From CAYNTG01 sp964400105 (GTDB lineage Bacteria; UBP14; UBA6098), in assembly GCA_964400105.1 (NCBI GenBank), contig CAYNTG010000107.1, positions 1 to 6,550 on the forward strand: a stretch of DNA of 6,550 bases, read 5' to 3'. The notes beneath the pieces were generated by a model, which saw only the letters and a program-made list of their open reading frames with translations, did no database searches and had not been told where the DNA came from. Within the stretch, counting starts at the first letter, position 1, and each line of letters starts with the position of its first letter. Made by a program: the position numbers and the translations under genes. Positions 1-6,436 of the stretch are shown piece after piece.

Positions 1-63
1 ATCTTCGCGCAAGGAAATTGTTTCGCGTTCAGTTGCGCACACCACTGGTTTTAATGTTCGGGA

Positions 64-80
64 TTCGACACCGCGTCGAA
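64..80. repeat. Small palindrome upstream of the transporter promoter
   Basis: TTCGAC (64-69) and GTCGAA (75-80) form a perfect 6-bp inverted repeat around a 5-nt centre. It lies 12 nt upstream of the possible -35 box at 93. The position would suit a regulator binding site, but arms this short also occur by chance. No known operator is recognised. Confidence 0.3.
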
Positions 81-92
81 ATAAGATTTAAC

Positions 93-120
93 TTGATTAT
101 CGGTTCGGAAATCCTATCTT
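93..120 (+). promoter_or_regulatory. Possible sigma-70 promoter for the transporter gene
   Basis: TTGATT (93-98) and TATCTT (115-120) are separated by 16 nt, and each matches its consensus hexamer at four of six positions. Transcription would start at about 127-130, almost on the ATG at 130. That agrees with the lack of any Shine-Dalgarno sequence in front of the gene and would make the mRNA leaderless or nearly so. The hexamers are only moderate, so a promoter further upstream, outside the window, is possible. Confidence 0.35.
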
Positions 121-121
121 A

Positions 122-136
122 TTGTCAAAATGACAA
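122..136. promoter_or_regulatory. Operator-like palindrome across the transporter start codon
   Basis: TTGTCA (122-127) and TGACAA (131-136) are perfect inverted arms around AAA, straddling the ATG at 130 and the predicted transcription start. A dimeric repressor bound here would block initiation. No family can be assigned. The palindrome is a direct observation; its role is inferred. Confidence 0.3.
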
Positions 137-1755
137 CCGAAACCAGCATAACTCTATCGATCTTCGAGATTCTCGGCGGCGTCGCGCTTTTTCTTTATGG
201 CATAAAAAAGGTGACAAAATCACTCGAGGATTTTGCCGGCGCGAGCCTTCGCCTCGTGGTAAAGAGACTCACCAAAAGCAGATTGCGAGGCTTGCTTTTG
301 GGGCTTGTCGTCGCTCTTTCGCTCCAGTCGTCCGGCGCGGTGATGTTAATGCTCGTCGCGCTTTCGAACAACGGGCTTCTGCTTTTGGTAAATGCGACAA
401 GCATCATTCTCGGTGCCGGAGTAGGTTCGACATTGACGGTGCAGCTTCTGGCATTTAGGATTCACGAATGGGCACCGGCGATGCTGCTCGTCGGTTTCAT
501 TTTGATGAGGATATCGACCTCCGGTCGTTTGAAGGACGTCGGCGGCGCGATATTCTCATTCGGCCTCGTTTTTCTCGGAATGAATTTGGTTACCACCGGA
601 ACCGCACCGCTGGTCGGCGAGGCCTTTTTCCCCGCCGCGATAGACTTCTTCTCGAAAACGCCATTCTTTGCAGCGGTGCTCGGCGCTCTGATGACGTTGG
701 TTTTTCAATCGAGCGCGGCGACATTGGGGCTTTTGTTGACACTCGGTTTCAGCGGGTTGATCGACGTTCGGATGGCGTTGCCGTTTATCGTCGGGGCGAA
801 TATCGGTAGCTGCGGGATCGCATTTATCGGTGCTGTGGGCGGAGATTCCAGAGGAATGCGCATCGCATGGGCGGAGCTGATCGTGCGGTTTGTCGCGGGT
901 TTTATCATGCTTTCCTTCCCAGACTTTTTTGTTAATATCGCAATAATTCTTGCGGACAGCCCCGCGCGCGAGATCGCACATCTTCATACTATGTATGCTC
1001 TTATAGCAGTGGTTGTCTTTATGCCATTCACGAAACTCCTCGCGCGTTTTGTCGAGAAGATCATCCATTCCGGGAAATCGGGAACCGAATTCGGACCGAT
1101 TTATCTCGACACCAACGCACTTTCGAACCCGCCGATAGCTCTCGGAAGCGCCGCGAGAGAGATTTTGCGGCAAGGTGATATCGTGCTCTCGATGGTCGAT
1201 GACATCTTTATCGCTTTGAAAAAGTTCGACGGCGAACTTCTGAAAAAGATCATAGATCGCGACGACAAGGTCGATACCGAGCAGGAATCGATCACGGATT
1301 ATCTCACGTGCCTTTCAGAATCGGAGCTTTCGGCGGTGGAATCCCGAACGGAGATGGAGCTTATTACAATCGCGCTCGAGCTCGAGCATATCGCGGATGT
1401 CGTGAGCAAGAATATCTCCCGACATGTGGTAAAACGCCTCGACGAAGGATACTATTTCTCGAAGGAGGGACTCGGCGAGATCGAGGATTTCCATGCACGA
1501 ATTCGGAATCTCCTTCGCAAGGCCCTGGATATTATTCCACTCCGGGACAAGAACATGGCGCGCTGGATAATCGATGAAACCAAGGATATCGTCTCGCAGC
1601 AACGCAGGCTGAACCAGAGCCATATCGAGCGCCTTCACGCCGGGGTCAAATACTCGGCGGAAACCAGCGCGATACACATCGACCTTCTCTCGGACCTCAC
1701 GCGTATCGCCGTTCATATTTCATCCATAGCTTACGCTATCCTCGGCAAGGTTTAG
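130..1755 (+). CDS. Na/Pi-cotransporter family protein with C-terminal PhoU-like domain
   Basis: This 541-residue inner-membrane protein belongs to the bacterial NaPi-II-like (SLC34-related, NptA/YjbB) family, which moves phosphate coupled to sodium. The membrane half, about residues 10-310, shows the family's inverted duplication. QSSGA at 66-70 is mirrored by QSSAA at 193-197, and GAGVGST at 95-101 by GANIGSC at 222-228. An R-x-IA-x-x-HT motif (280-287) closes this half. Residues about 335-541 form a soluble helical PhoU-like domain, with E-x-x-x-D at 419-423 and a final helix of the HxDLLxDLxRI type (516-526). Length is normal for the PhoU-tailed subgroup. The ATG at 130 fits the family N-terminus, and an in-frame stop at 94-96 leaves no upstream ATG, GTG or TTG start. 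No Shine-Dalgarno is visible. The kinase gene follows after 6 nt, so the two are probably cotranscribed. Family assignment is firm; phosphate as substrate is inferred, because some PhoU-tailed members act in signalling or have unknown substrates. Confidence 0.95.
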   Translation: MTTETSITLSIFEILGGVALFLYGIKKVTKSLEDFAGASLRLVVKRLTKSRLRGLLLGLVVALSLQSSGAVMLMLVALSNNGLLLLVNATSIILGAGVGSTLTVQLLAFRIHEWAPAMLLVGFILMRISTSGRLKDVGGAIFSFGLVFLGMNLVTTGTAPLVGEAFFPAAIDFFSKTPFFAAVLGALMTLVFQSSAATLGLLLTLGFSGLIDVRMALPFIVGANIGSCGIAFIGAVGGDSRGMRIAWAELIVRFVAGFIMLSFPDFFVNIAIILADSPAREIAHLHTMYALIAVVVFMPFTKLLARFVEKIIHSGKSGTEFGPIYLDTNALSNPPIALGSAAREILRQGDIVLSMVDDIFIALKKFDGELLKKIIDRDDKVDTEQESITDYLTCLSESELSAVESRTEMELITIALELEHIADVVSKNISRHVVKRLDEGYYFSKEGLGEIEDFHARIRNLLRKALDIIPLRDKNMARWIIDETKDIVSQQRRLNQSHIERLHAGVKYSAETSAIHIDLLSDLTRIAVHISSIAYAILGKV

Positions 1756-1761
1756 GCCGGG

Positions 1762-3033
1762 ATGAAAACTACCGAGCAAAAAAGGGTTGTTAAAGCTACG
1801 ATGCGGGCGGCGTTTATATTTCTAATCGTCGTCGGCGGCGGTTATGCTATAAGCCAGTTTTTCCTCGCCGATTTTTCCAATACACTATTGGAAACGACCC
1901 TCTCAGACGCCCTGTCGGATACGAAGGATATGGGGAAATTTATCTCGGAAAAATTGAACGAGGGATTCATCTCCCCCAACGATCGCGCGCGGATACAGGA
2001 AATCAAGGACAAATACGGATTCGTTTATATCGTCGCCGCCGATCCGGACGGCGGGGTGGTTTTCAACATGGGTGTTCCACAGGCGTTTACCTTGGGCAAA
2101 GTGCATAGCAAAGGCGTTTCGCCTCTCGTCCTGAAAGGGCCGGGCGTGCATATACCGGTCTATGATATTGCGGTCGGGATGCCCGGCGGGCGTGTCCTTC
2201 ATGCGGGAATTCCTCAGGAGGGATTGGCTCCGGAGCTTGCCGAGGTTACAAACCAGGCGGGCAATCTCCTCCGAATACTATTTGCTTTGGCATTGGGTGG
2301 AATAGCTGCGACGATAGTATATGGCGGGTATATGTTTAGGAAGGTGAAGGTTCTTCGAAGCGAGGTCGAGCGGCAGAGAAGGTTGGCATATCTCGGCGAG
2401 ATCGCCGGGAATCTGGCGCACGAGATTCGCAATCCCTTGAACACGATCAACATGAATATCCAGCTTCTCGACGAGAAGCTCTCCTCGGCGGACGATAAAA
2501 CGCGCGAAAAACTATCGAGAATCCGGTCGGAGATCATTCGCCTGGATGGAATCCTCACGAGCTTCCTCAAATTCGCGCGGCCACCGAGGCTCGCTATCGA
2601 GAAGGTCGATATTACAGAAGTCCTATCGAAATTGATCGAGTTTTTTGGGCCGGAGGTCGAAAATGCCGGACAGCATCTTAGCCTCGATATTCGGGAGGAG
2701 ATACCGCCAATCCGCGGAGATCCCGAACAGCTTCGCCAGCTCTTTTTGAATCTGCTTTTGAACGCACGAGATGCATCTTCCGGTAGCGGCGAAATCATTA
2801 TCTCGGCGCATAAAACGGCGCGGCGTGTGCATGTTTCCGTTAGCGATAGCGGATGCGGGATCGAGAAAAATCAACTCGAAAGGATATTCGAGCCGTATAT
2901 CACGAACAGGGATAAAGGCACCGGCATCGGATTGGCTATCGTGCGGAGGGTCGCGATGGATCACAGCGGAAGCATCCGTGTCGAAAGCACGGTCGGCAAA
3001 GGGACGACATTTACCGTCTCGCTGCCAAGATGA
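1762..3033 (+). CDS. Membrane sensor histidine kinase (NtrB/ZraS-like class)
   Basis: This 423-residue kinase should autophosphorylate on His220 and pass the phosphate to a response regulator, most likely the NtrC-type protein encoded at 3252-4601. A membrane helix at about 15-35 and a second at about 168-192 bracket an extracytoplasmic sensor of about 130 residues. The stretch at 84-150 (YGFVYIVAADPDGG and following) resembles a single-Cache/PDC-type fold. No HAMP domain is evident: a short charged coil (193-208) joins the second helix directly to the HisKA domain. The H-box is LAHEIRNPLNTI (218-229), the N-box has N330 and N334, the G1 box is DSGCGI (362-367), the F-box begins IFEPY (375-379) and the G2 box is GTGIGL (386-391). 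All catalytic motifs look intact. The start lies 6 nt after the transporter stop with only a weak upstream purine stretch, which suggests translational coupling. The ligand cannot be read from the sequence; phosphate or envelope status would fit the neighbour. Confidence 0.95.
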   Translation: MKTTEQKRVVKATMRAAFIFLIVVGGGYAISQFFLADFSNTLLETTLSDALSDTKDMGKFISEKLNEGFISPNDRARIQEIKDKYGFVYIVAADPDGGVVFNMGVPQAFTLGKVHSKGVSPLVLKGPGVHIPVYDIAVGMPGGRVLHAGIPQEGLAPELAEVTNQAGNLLRILFALALGGIAATIVYGGYMFRKVKVLRSEVERQRRLAYLGEIAGNLAHEIRNPLNTINMNIQLLDEKLSSADDKTREKLSRIRSEIIRLDGILTSFLKFARPPRLAIEKVDITEVLSKLIEFFGPEVENAGQHLSLDIREEIPPIRGDPEQLRQLFLNLLLNARDASSGSGEIIISAHKTARRVHVSVSDSGCGIEKNQLERIFEPYITNRDKGTGIGLAIVRRVAMDHSGSIRVESTVGKGTTFTVSLPR

Positions 3034-3092
3034 GATAAAATTCGATTCATTTAATTAGATTGCTGATTTTTGATAAAAAATAAGAATTTAAG

Positions 3093-3168
3093 CTGTCATT
3101 GCGAGGAGCGGAGCGACGCGGCAATCTCCCGCAAATGTTGAGATTGCTTCGTTTCACCCGCAATGACG
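3093..3168. repeat. Dispersed palindromic repeat (MITE/REP-like)
   Basis: The outer arms GTCATTGCG (3095-3103) and CGCAATGAC (3159-3167) and the inner arms GCAATCTC (3121-3128) and GAGATTGC (3140-3147) are all perfect. The middle segment carries the GAGCG-GAGCGACG type of wording. The sequence closely resembles a short non-coding repeat (GTCATTGCGAG...GCAATCTC) that I recall as scattered through many bacterial genomes. A TAAG tetramer flanks both sides (3089-3092 and 3169-3172) and may be a target duplication, though four bases is weak evidence. It sits between the kinase and regulator genes, where it may weaken read-through. There is no T-tract, so it is not a typical intrinsic terminator. 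Confidence 0.75.
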
Positions 3169-3184
3169 TAAGGTTTCAATTTAT

Positions 3185-3198
3185 AACTTTGTAAAGTT
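3185..3198. repeat. Short palindrome upstream of the response regulator
   Basis: AACTTT (3185-3190) and AAAGTT (3193-3198) are perfect arms around GT, 53 nt upstream of the regulator's start codon. It could be an operator or a chance event in an AT-rich stretch. No convincing -35/-10 pair was found around it. Confidence 0.2.
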
Positions 3199-3233
3199 TT
3201 GTGCCCTTTTTCAGTGATCTTTTAATTAGAATT

Positions 3234-3241
3234 AAGGAAAG
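3234..3241 (+). promoter_or_regulatory. Ribosome binding site deciding the regulator start
   Basis: AAGGAAAG lies 10 nt before the ATG at 3252. It supports that start over the in-frame GTG at 3201, which would add 17 residues (MPFFSDLL...) that do not belong to a receiver domain. Confidence 0.65.
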
Positions 3242-3251
3242 ATGCAATATC

Positions 3252-4601
3252 ATGAAAAACAAAAAAGACCATCTGCTAATAGTCGATGACGAAACGGCGC
3301 AACTCGATGCCCTCGAAGAGGTTCTCGAATCGGAGGATCGAGCAATCCATACCGCGCAAACCGGCGAGCAGGCAAATAAGCTCATGGAAAAGATCGACAT
3401 CGATCTGTTGATCACCGACCTCATGCTCCCCGGCAACATCGACGGCCTCGATCTTCTGGAGATTGCCCGCAAGGACGATTCCGCCACGGCGGTGATCCTC
3501 ATAACCGGCCACGGTTCGGTCGATACGGCTATCGAAGCGATGAGAAAGGGCGCTCACGATTATCTCACAAAACCGATCGATATCCGAAGGCTCAGGGCGG
3601 TTGCGGAAAAGGCGCTCCAGGTTGCACATATGGAACGCCGGCAGAAAGAGCTTGAAGAGGTAATTCGAGGTGGATCCGGTTTCATGGGTATCGTCGGGGA
3701 TTCTTCGGCAATTCACAAGGTTTTTGACAGGATAAAAGCAGCGGCTCCGATCGATTCGACCGTCCTCATTACCGGCGAAAGCGGCACGGGCAAGGAGCTT
3801 GTCGCCGACGCTATCCATAAAATATCGAACCGCGCGCAAAAACCGCTCGTTAAGGTGAATTGCTCGGCGATCCCCGAATCGCTGATGGAAAGCGAGCTTT
3901 TCGGCCACGAAAAGGGCGCTTTCACAGGGGCAATCGACAGCAGAGCCGGTAAATTCGAGCAGTCCAACGGCGGAACCATCGTCCTCGACGAGATCGGCGA
4001 CGTGCCGATCAGGCTTCAACCGAAACTCCTGCGCGTCCTTGAAAATTCGACGGTGGAAAGGCTTGGTGGACGCGGCGCGAAACAGCTCGATCTACGCGTT
4101 GTTTCATCGACAAATCGAGACCTCGACGAGGAGGTCAGAAAGGGTGAGTTTCGCCAGGATTTGCTCTATCGCCTTCGCGTGTTGACGATCGATATACCGC
4201 CGATTCGGGAGCGAAAAGAGGATATCCCTCAACTCATCGATTTTTTCCTGTCGAGACTATCGACGCGGCTCGACAAAAAGATCGATGGACTCTCGGAATC
4301 GGCGATGGAGATTTTCATGAGTTACGACTGGCCGGGCAATGTCCGAGAGCTTAAACACGCCCTCGAACAGATGGCGATATTCAGCTCCGAGCCGGTGCTG
4401 TCGAACATCCCGGAAACGATCCGCGTCAAACCGGAATTGGAGACCGGCGATCTCGGCGGGATTCCAATAAGGGACCTCGAACGGCGGGCGATTATGGACA
4501 CGCTTCGCGAGACCGGCGGAGATAAAAAGCGCGCCGCCGGGATTTTGGGAATCGGCCTGAGAACCCTGTATCGCAAGCTGGAAGAATACGGCGAAGCGTA
4601 A
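3252..4601 (+). CDS. Sigma-54-dependent response regulator, NtrC family
   Basis: This 449-residue cytoplasmic transcription activator would be phosphorylated by its kinase partner and then remodel RNA polymerase-sigma-54 at target promoters. The receiver domain (about 5-125) has the acidic pair D12/D13, phospho-acceptor D56, T85 and K107. The AAA+ domain (about 145-375) has Walker A GESGTGKE (175-182), an intact sigma-54-contacting GAFTGA loop (222-227), Walker B LDEIGD (245-250), the sensor I region near N288, FRQDLLYRL with putative arginine fingers R301 and R307, and sensor II WPGNVREL (360-367). A Fis-type helix-turn-helix closes the protein (about 407-446). Size and order are those of a complete NtrC/ZraR-type regulator. 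The gene follows its likely kinase on the same strand but after a 218-nt gap containing a repeat, so it may have its own promoter. No clear sigma-54 (GG-N10-GC) site was found in front of these three genes, so its targets are unknown. Confidence 0.97.
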   Translation: MKNKKDHLLIVDDETAQLDALEEVLESEDRAIHTAQTGEQANKLMEKIDIDLLITDLMLPGNIDGLDLLEIARKDDSATAVILITGHGSVDTAIEAMRKGAHDYLTKPIDIRRLRAVAEKALQVAHMERRQKELEEVIRGGSGFMGIVGDSSAIHKVFDRIKAAAPIDSTVLITGESGTGKELVADAIHKISNRAQKPLVKVNCSAIPESLMESELFGHEKGAFTGAIDSRAGKFEQSNGGTIVLDEIGDVPIRLQPKLLRVLENSTVERLGGRGAKQLDLRVVSSTNRDLDEEVRKGEFRQDLLYRLRVLTIDIPPIRERKEDIPQLIDFFLSRLSTRLDKKIDGLSESAMEIFMSYDWPGNVRELKHALEQMAIFSSEPVLSNIPETIRVKPELETGDLGGIPIRDLERRAIMDTLRETGGDKKRAAGILGIGLRTLYRKLEEYGEA

Positions 4602-4907
4602 GCCCCGCAGGCTGTTACGGTGCTGCTGGAAATGTCCGGGGGCGTCGGAGCCACGCGGTAGCGTGGCCGACGTCTGGCCGGACCACGCCGGATCGCATGA
4701 AAAAAGTGAGGTATAGTCCGGCCAGACGCCCCGACGAGCTTTTGAAAGCTCGTCGGCCGACGCCCCCCACGCACAAAAGCACATCATATCTTGCGGCGGT
4801 TGCCATGTCCCATCACCGGACAAATTTATTTACATTAATTGTAGGGGCGGCATAAATGCCGCCCGCCGGGACCTTCTGCATATTCAAGTCCCGCAGACCG
4901 TGCGACC
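4602..4907. other. Gene-free space between convergent genes
   Basis: These 306 bases separate the stop codons of the response regulator (plus) and gltX (minus). Most of the space is two palindromic elements, described separately (4638-4767 and 4841-4911). The remainder, 4602-4637 and 4768-4840, shows no believable gene, and no classical hairpin-plus-T-tract terminator was found for either flanking gene. The palindromes may stop transcription from both sides. Confidence 0.7.
4638..4767. repeat. 130-nt nested palindrome with cloverleaf folding potential
   Basis: Four sets of perfect inverted arms nest as a four-way junction. The closing stem is GGGGGCGTCGG (4638-4648) with CCGACGCCCCC (4757-4767). 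Inside are three hairpins: GCCACGC/GCGTGGC with a GGTA loop (4650-4667); CGTCTGGCCGGAC (4671-4683) with GTCCGGCCAGACG (4716-4728) around a 32-nt loop; and CCGACGAGCTTT/AAAGCTCGTCGG with a 2-nt loop (4731-4756). Only 1, 3, 2 and 0 bases separate the stems. An alternative fold pairs CGTCGG (4643-4648) with CCGACG (4667-4672), lengthening the first hairpin. There is no T-tract. It is most likely a non-autonomous mobile or REP/BIME-type repeat, or a structured RNA or terminator between convergent genes. The arms are directly visible; family and function are unknown. Confidence 0.8.
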
Positions 4908-4911
4908 CTAC
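4841..4911. repeat. 71-nt palindromic element overlapping the gltX stop codon
   Basis: The ends form an inverted repeat with one mismatch, GTAGGGGCG (4841-4849) against CGACCCTAC (4903-4911). Inside are GGGCGGCAT/ATGCCGCCC with a 2-nt loop (4845-4864) and CGGGAC/GTCCCG (4867-4872 and 4888-4893). The wording GTAGGGGCGG...GCCGCCC...CCCTAC resembles small dispersed repeats I recall from other environmental bacteria. The CTA at 4908-4910, part of the right end, is the gltX TAG stop. It could act as a 3' transcript end for gltX, but it lacks a T-tract. Confidence 0.65.
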
Positions 4912-6392
4912 TTGTTTTCGACGGCAAGTGCCTTTTCGCGCCCGCCATCGCGGAGCCATTCGATAGCGCGGTCGATGCGCGCGAGAACTTTTTCCCTGCC
5001 GATAACCTCGAGCATCCCGAAAAGCCCCGGCCCGGCGGTTATCCCGCTGACGGCGAGCCTCACCGGATGGATGACCTTGCCGAAACCGACCTCGAGCCTC
5101 TCCGCCGTCGTGCGGATCGCGCTTTCGACCCCATCGTGCGACCACCCGCAGACGCCGAGAGCGTCTCGCGCCGCCGTCATTCGCTCGATAATGTCTTCGC
5201 CCTTAAAGCTCTTTTTGATTCCCTTATGCTCATATTCGGTCGGCTCGTTGAAGAAGTAATCGGCGCGCTCGCGAAGCTGCGTGAGGCGTTCGAGGCGTTC
5301 CTGCATCAGCCCAATTACGGATTTGACATAACATTCGCCCATTGCACCCCATTCGGCATCGAGCCATCCCCATTCGGCCATCAGCGGTTTGAGTCGCAGC
5401 GCAAGATCGTCGATAGGCATCGCGCGGATGTAAGCGCCGTTCATCCAGTCGAGCTTCTCGATATCGAAGACGCCCGGCGAGGTGTTGATCCGGTCGATGT
5501 CGAAGGCCTCGATTATCTCATCGCGCGAGAGAATCTCCCGGTCGTCGCCGGGGTTCCATCCGATAAGCGATAGAAAGTTGAAGATCGCTTCCGGCAGATA
5601 GCCGCGCTCTTTGTATTCAAGGATATTCGTTGCGCCGTGGCGCTTCGACAGCTTCTTTTTGTCCGGGCCGAGGATCACCGGAACGTGGACGAACTTCGGC
5701 GGCTCGATTCCCATCGCCTCGTAGATTAGCTGATGTTTCGGCGCGGTCGAGAGCCATTCCTCGCCACGAAAAACGTGCGAGATCGCCATGTGGTGGTCAT
5801 CGACGCAGCTCGCCAAATGGTATGTCGGAAATCCGTCGCGCTTTATGAGAACGAGGTCGTCGAGGGTCGAGTTCTCGACCGTGATATCCCCGCGAAGCTC
5901 GTCGTGGAATGTCGTCGCGCCGGTTTCGGGAATCTTGAATCGAAGAACGTGTTTGCCGTCGCCGGGTGAGCCTTTGAGATTGCGGTTTCTGCAGCGATTA
6001 TCATATCGAATATCGACCTTGTCGCGCTGCTGCTTTTCTCGAACCTCGGTAAGGCGCTCCGACGAGCACTCGCACCAATACGCCTTTCCGGTTTCGGCAA
6101 GGTAATTCGCATATCTATTGTAAAGGTCGAGGCGCTCGCTTTGAAAATATGGCCCGTAATCGCCGCCTATCGGTTCCGGCCCCTCGTCGATGTCCATTCC
6201 GAGCCATTTCAGCGCACCGATAATCTCCTCGATAGCCCCCTCGACAAAGCGGGCGCGGTCGGTGTCCTCGATGCGAAGGATAAATTGGCCGTTGAAATGC
6301 CGCGCGAGAAGCCAATCGAAGATGGCGGTGCGGATGACCCCGACGTGCGGTTGGCCAGTGGGCGACGGTGCGAAGCGAACTCGAATAGACAT
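4908..6392 (-). CDS. gltX: Glutamyl-tRNA synthetase
   Basis: This class I aminoacyl-tRNA synthetase joins glutamate to tRNA-Glu (and possibly tRNA-Gln in organisms using the amidotransferase route) in the cytoplasm. The 494-residue protein has full bacterial length. The N-terminal catalytic fold starts RVRFAPSPTG with the HIGH-type motif HVGV (16-19). IEDTD (41-45) and FRGEEWLSTAPKH (208-220) are family landmarks, and KLSKRHG (247-253) is the KMSKS loop. The anticodon-binding helical part fills about 320-480. The zinc-site cysteines of the E. coli enzyme appear at C107, C109 and C134, but the fourth ligand (His127 in E. coli) is replaced by N136. I start it at 6392: GGAGG lies 8 nt upstream and the protein begins as the family does. 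The longer frame opening at 6461 begins upstream of the -35 box. The last residues after IEWL (477-480) form a charged tail ending at a stop inside a repeat. Confidence 0.97.
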   Translation of the reverse strand: MSIRVRFAPSPTGQPHVGVIRTAIFDWLLARHFNGQFILRIEDTDRARFVEGAIEEIIGALKWLGMDIDEGPEPIGGDYGPYFQSERLDLYNRYANYLAETGKAYWCECSSERLTEVREKQQRDKVDIRYDNRCRNRNLKGSPGDGKHVLRFKIPETGATTFHDELRGDITVENSTLDDLVLIKRDGFPTYHLASCVDDHHMAISHVFRGEEWLSTAPKHQLIYEAMGIEPPKFVHVPVILGPDKKKLSKRHGATNILEYKERGYLPEAIFNFLSLIGWNPGDDREILSRDEIIEAFDIDRINTSPGVFDIEKLDWMNGAYIRAMPIDDLALRLKPLMAEWGWLDAEWGAMGECYVKSVIGLMQERLERLTQLRERADYFFNEPTEYEHKGIKKSFKGEDIIERMTAARDALGVCGWSHDGVESAIRTTAERLEVGFGKVIHPVRLAVSGITAGPGLFGMLEVIGREKVLARIDRAIEWLRDGGREKALAVENK

Positions 6393-6394
6393 AT

Positions 6395-6436
6395 AAAAAA
6401 CCTCCGGTAAATTTTGCATGAATATATACCGGGAGG
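6395..6436 (-). terminator. Terminator-like hairpin embedded in the gltX leader
   Basis: Read on the minus strand, CCTCCCGGTA (6436-6427) pairs with TACCGGAGG (6409-6401) with one bulged C, followed at once by six T (6400-6395). This is an intrinsic-terminator layout for transcripts entering from the gene ending at 6470. The right arm is the gltX ribosome binding site, and the left arm lies in the spacer of the gltX promoter. gltX transcripts from that promoter would therefore lack the left arm and keep the site open. The loop is rather long (about 17 nt, with some inner pairing possible), so terminator strength is uncertain. Confidence 0.5.
6401..6405 (-). promoter_or_regulatory. gltX ribosome binding site
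   Basis: On the minus strand this reads GGAGG, 8 nt before the ATG at 6392-6390. It is a full-strength Shine-Dalgarno and fixes the gltX start. It also forms the right arm of the hairpin at 6401-6436. Confidence 0.85.

Noticed and set aside
13..74. GG-N10-GC matches at 13-26 and 61-74 as sigma-54 promoters for the transporter.
   Set aside because: Only the GG and GC pairs match. The rest of the TGGCAC-N5-TTGCA pattern is absent, and two such hits in a short stretch are not surprising.
556..1173. Long minus-strand open frames within the transporter gene and similar ones in the kinase, regulator and gltX.
   Set aside because: They are antisense to genes with intact family motifs, have low-complexity charged translations and no family features.
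3182..3232. TATAAC (3182-3187) and TAGAAT (3227-3232) as -10 boxes for the regulator gene.
   Set aside because: Neither has an acceptable -35 box 16-18 nt upstream, and the second would place the transcript start on the ribosome binding site.
3201..3251. Upstream GTG start adding 17 residues to the response regulator.
   Set aside because: The extra residues do not belong to a receiver domain, and AAGGAAAG sits correctly for the ATG at 3252.
4638..4767. Cloverleaf element as a tRNA or tmRNA gene.
   Set aside because: Arm lengths, the 130-nt size and the absence of a TTCGA-type T-loop or a CCA end do not fit a tRNA.
4697..4855. Plus-strand 52-codon frame starting MKKVRYSPARRP inside the gap between convergent genes.
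   Set aside because: It lacks a ribosome binding site, runs through the arms of two palindromes, and has the composition expected of repeat DNA read as protein.
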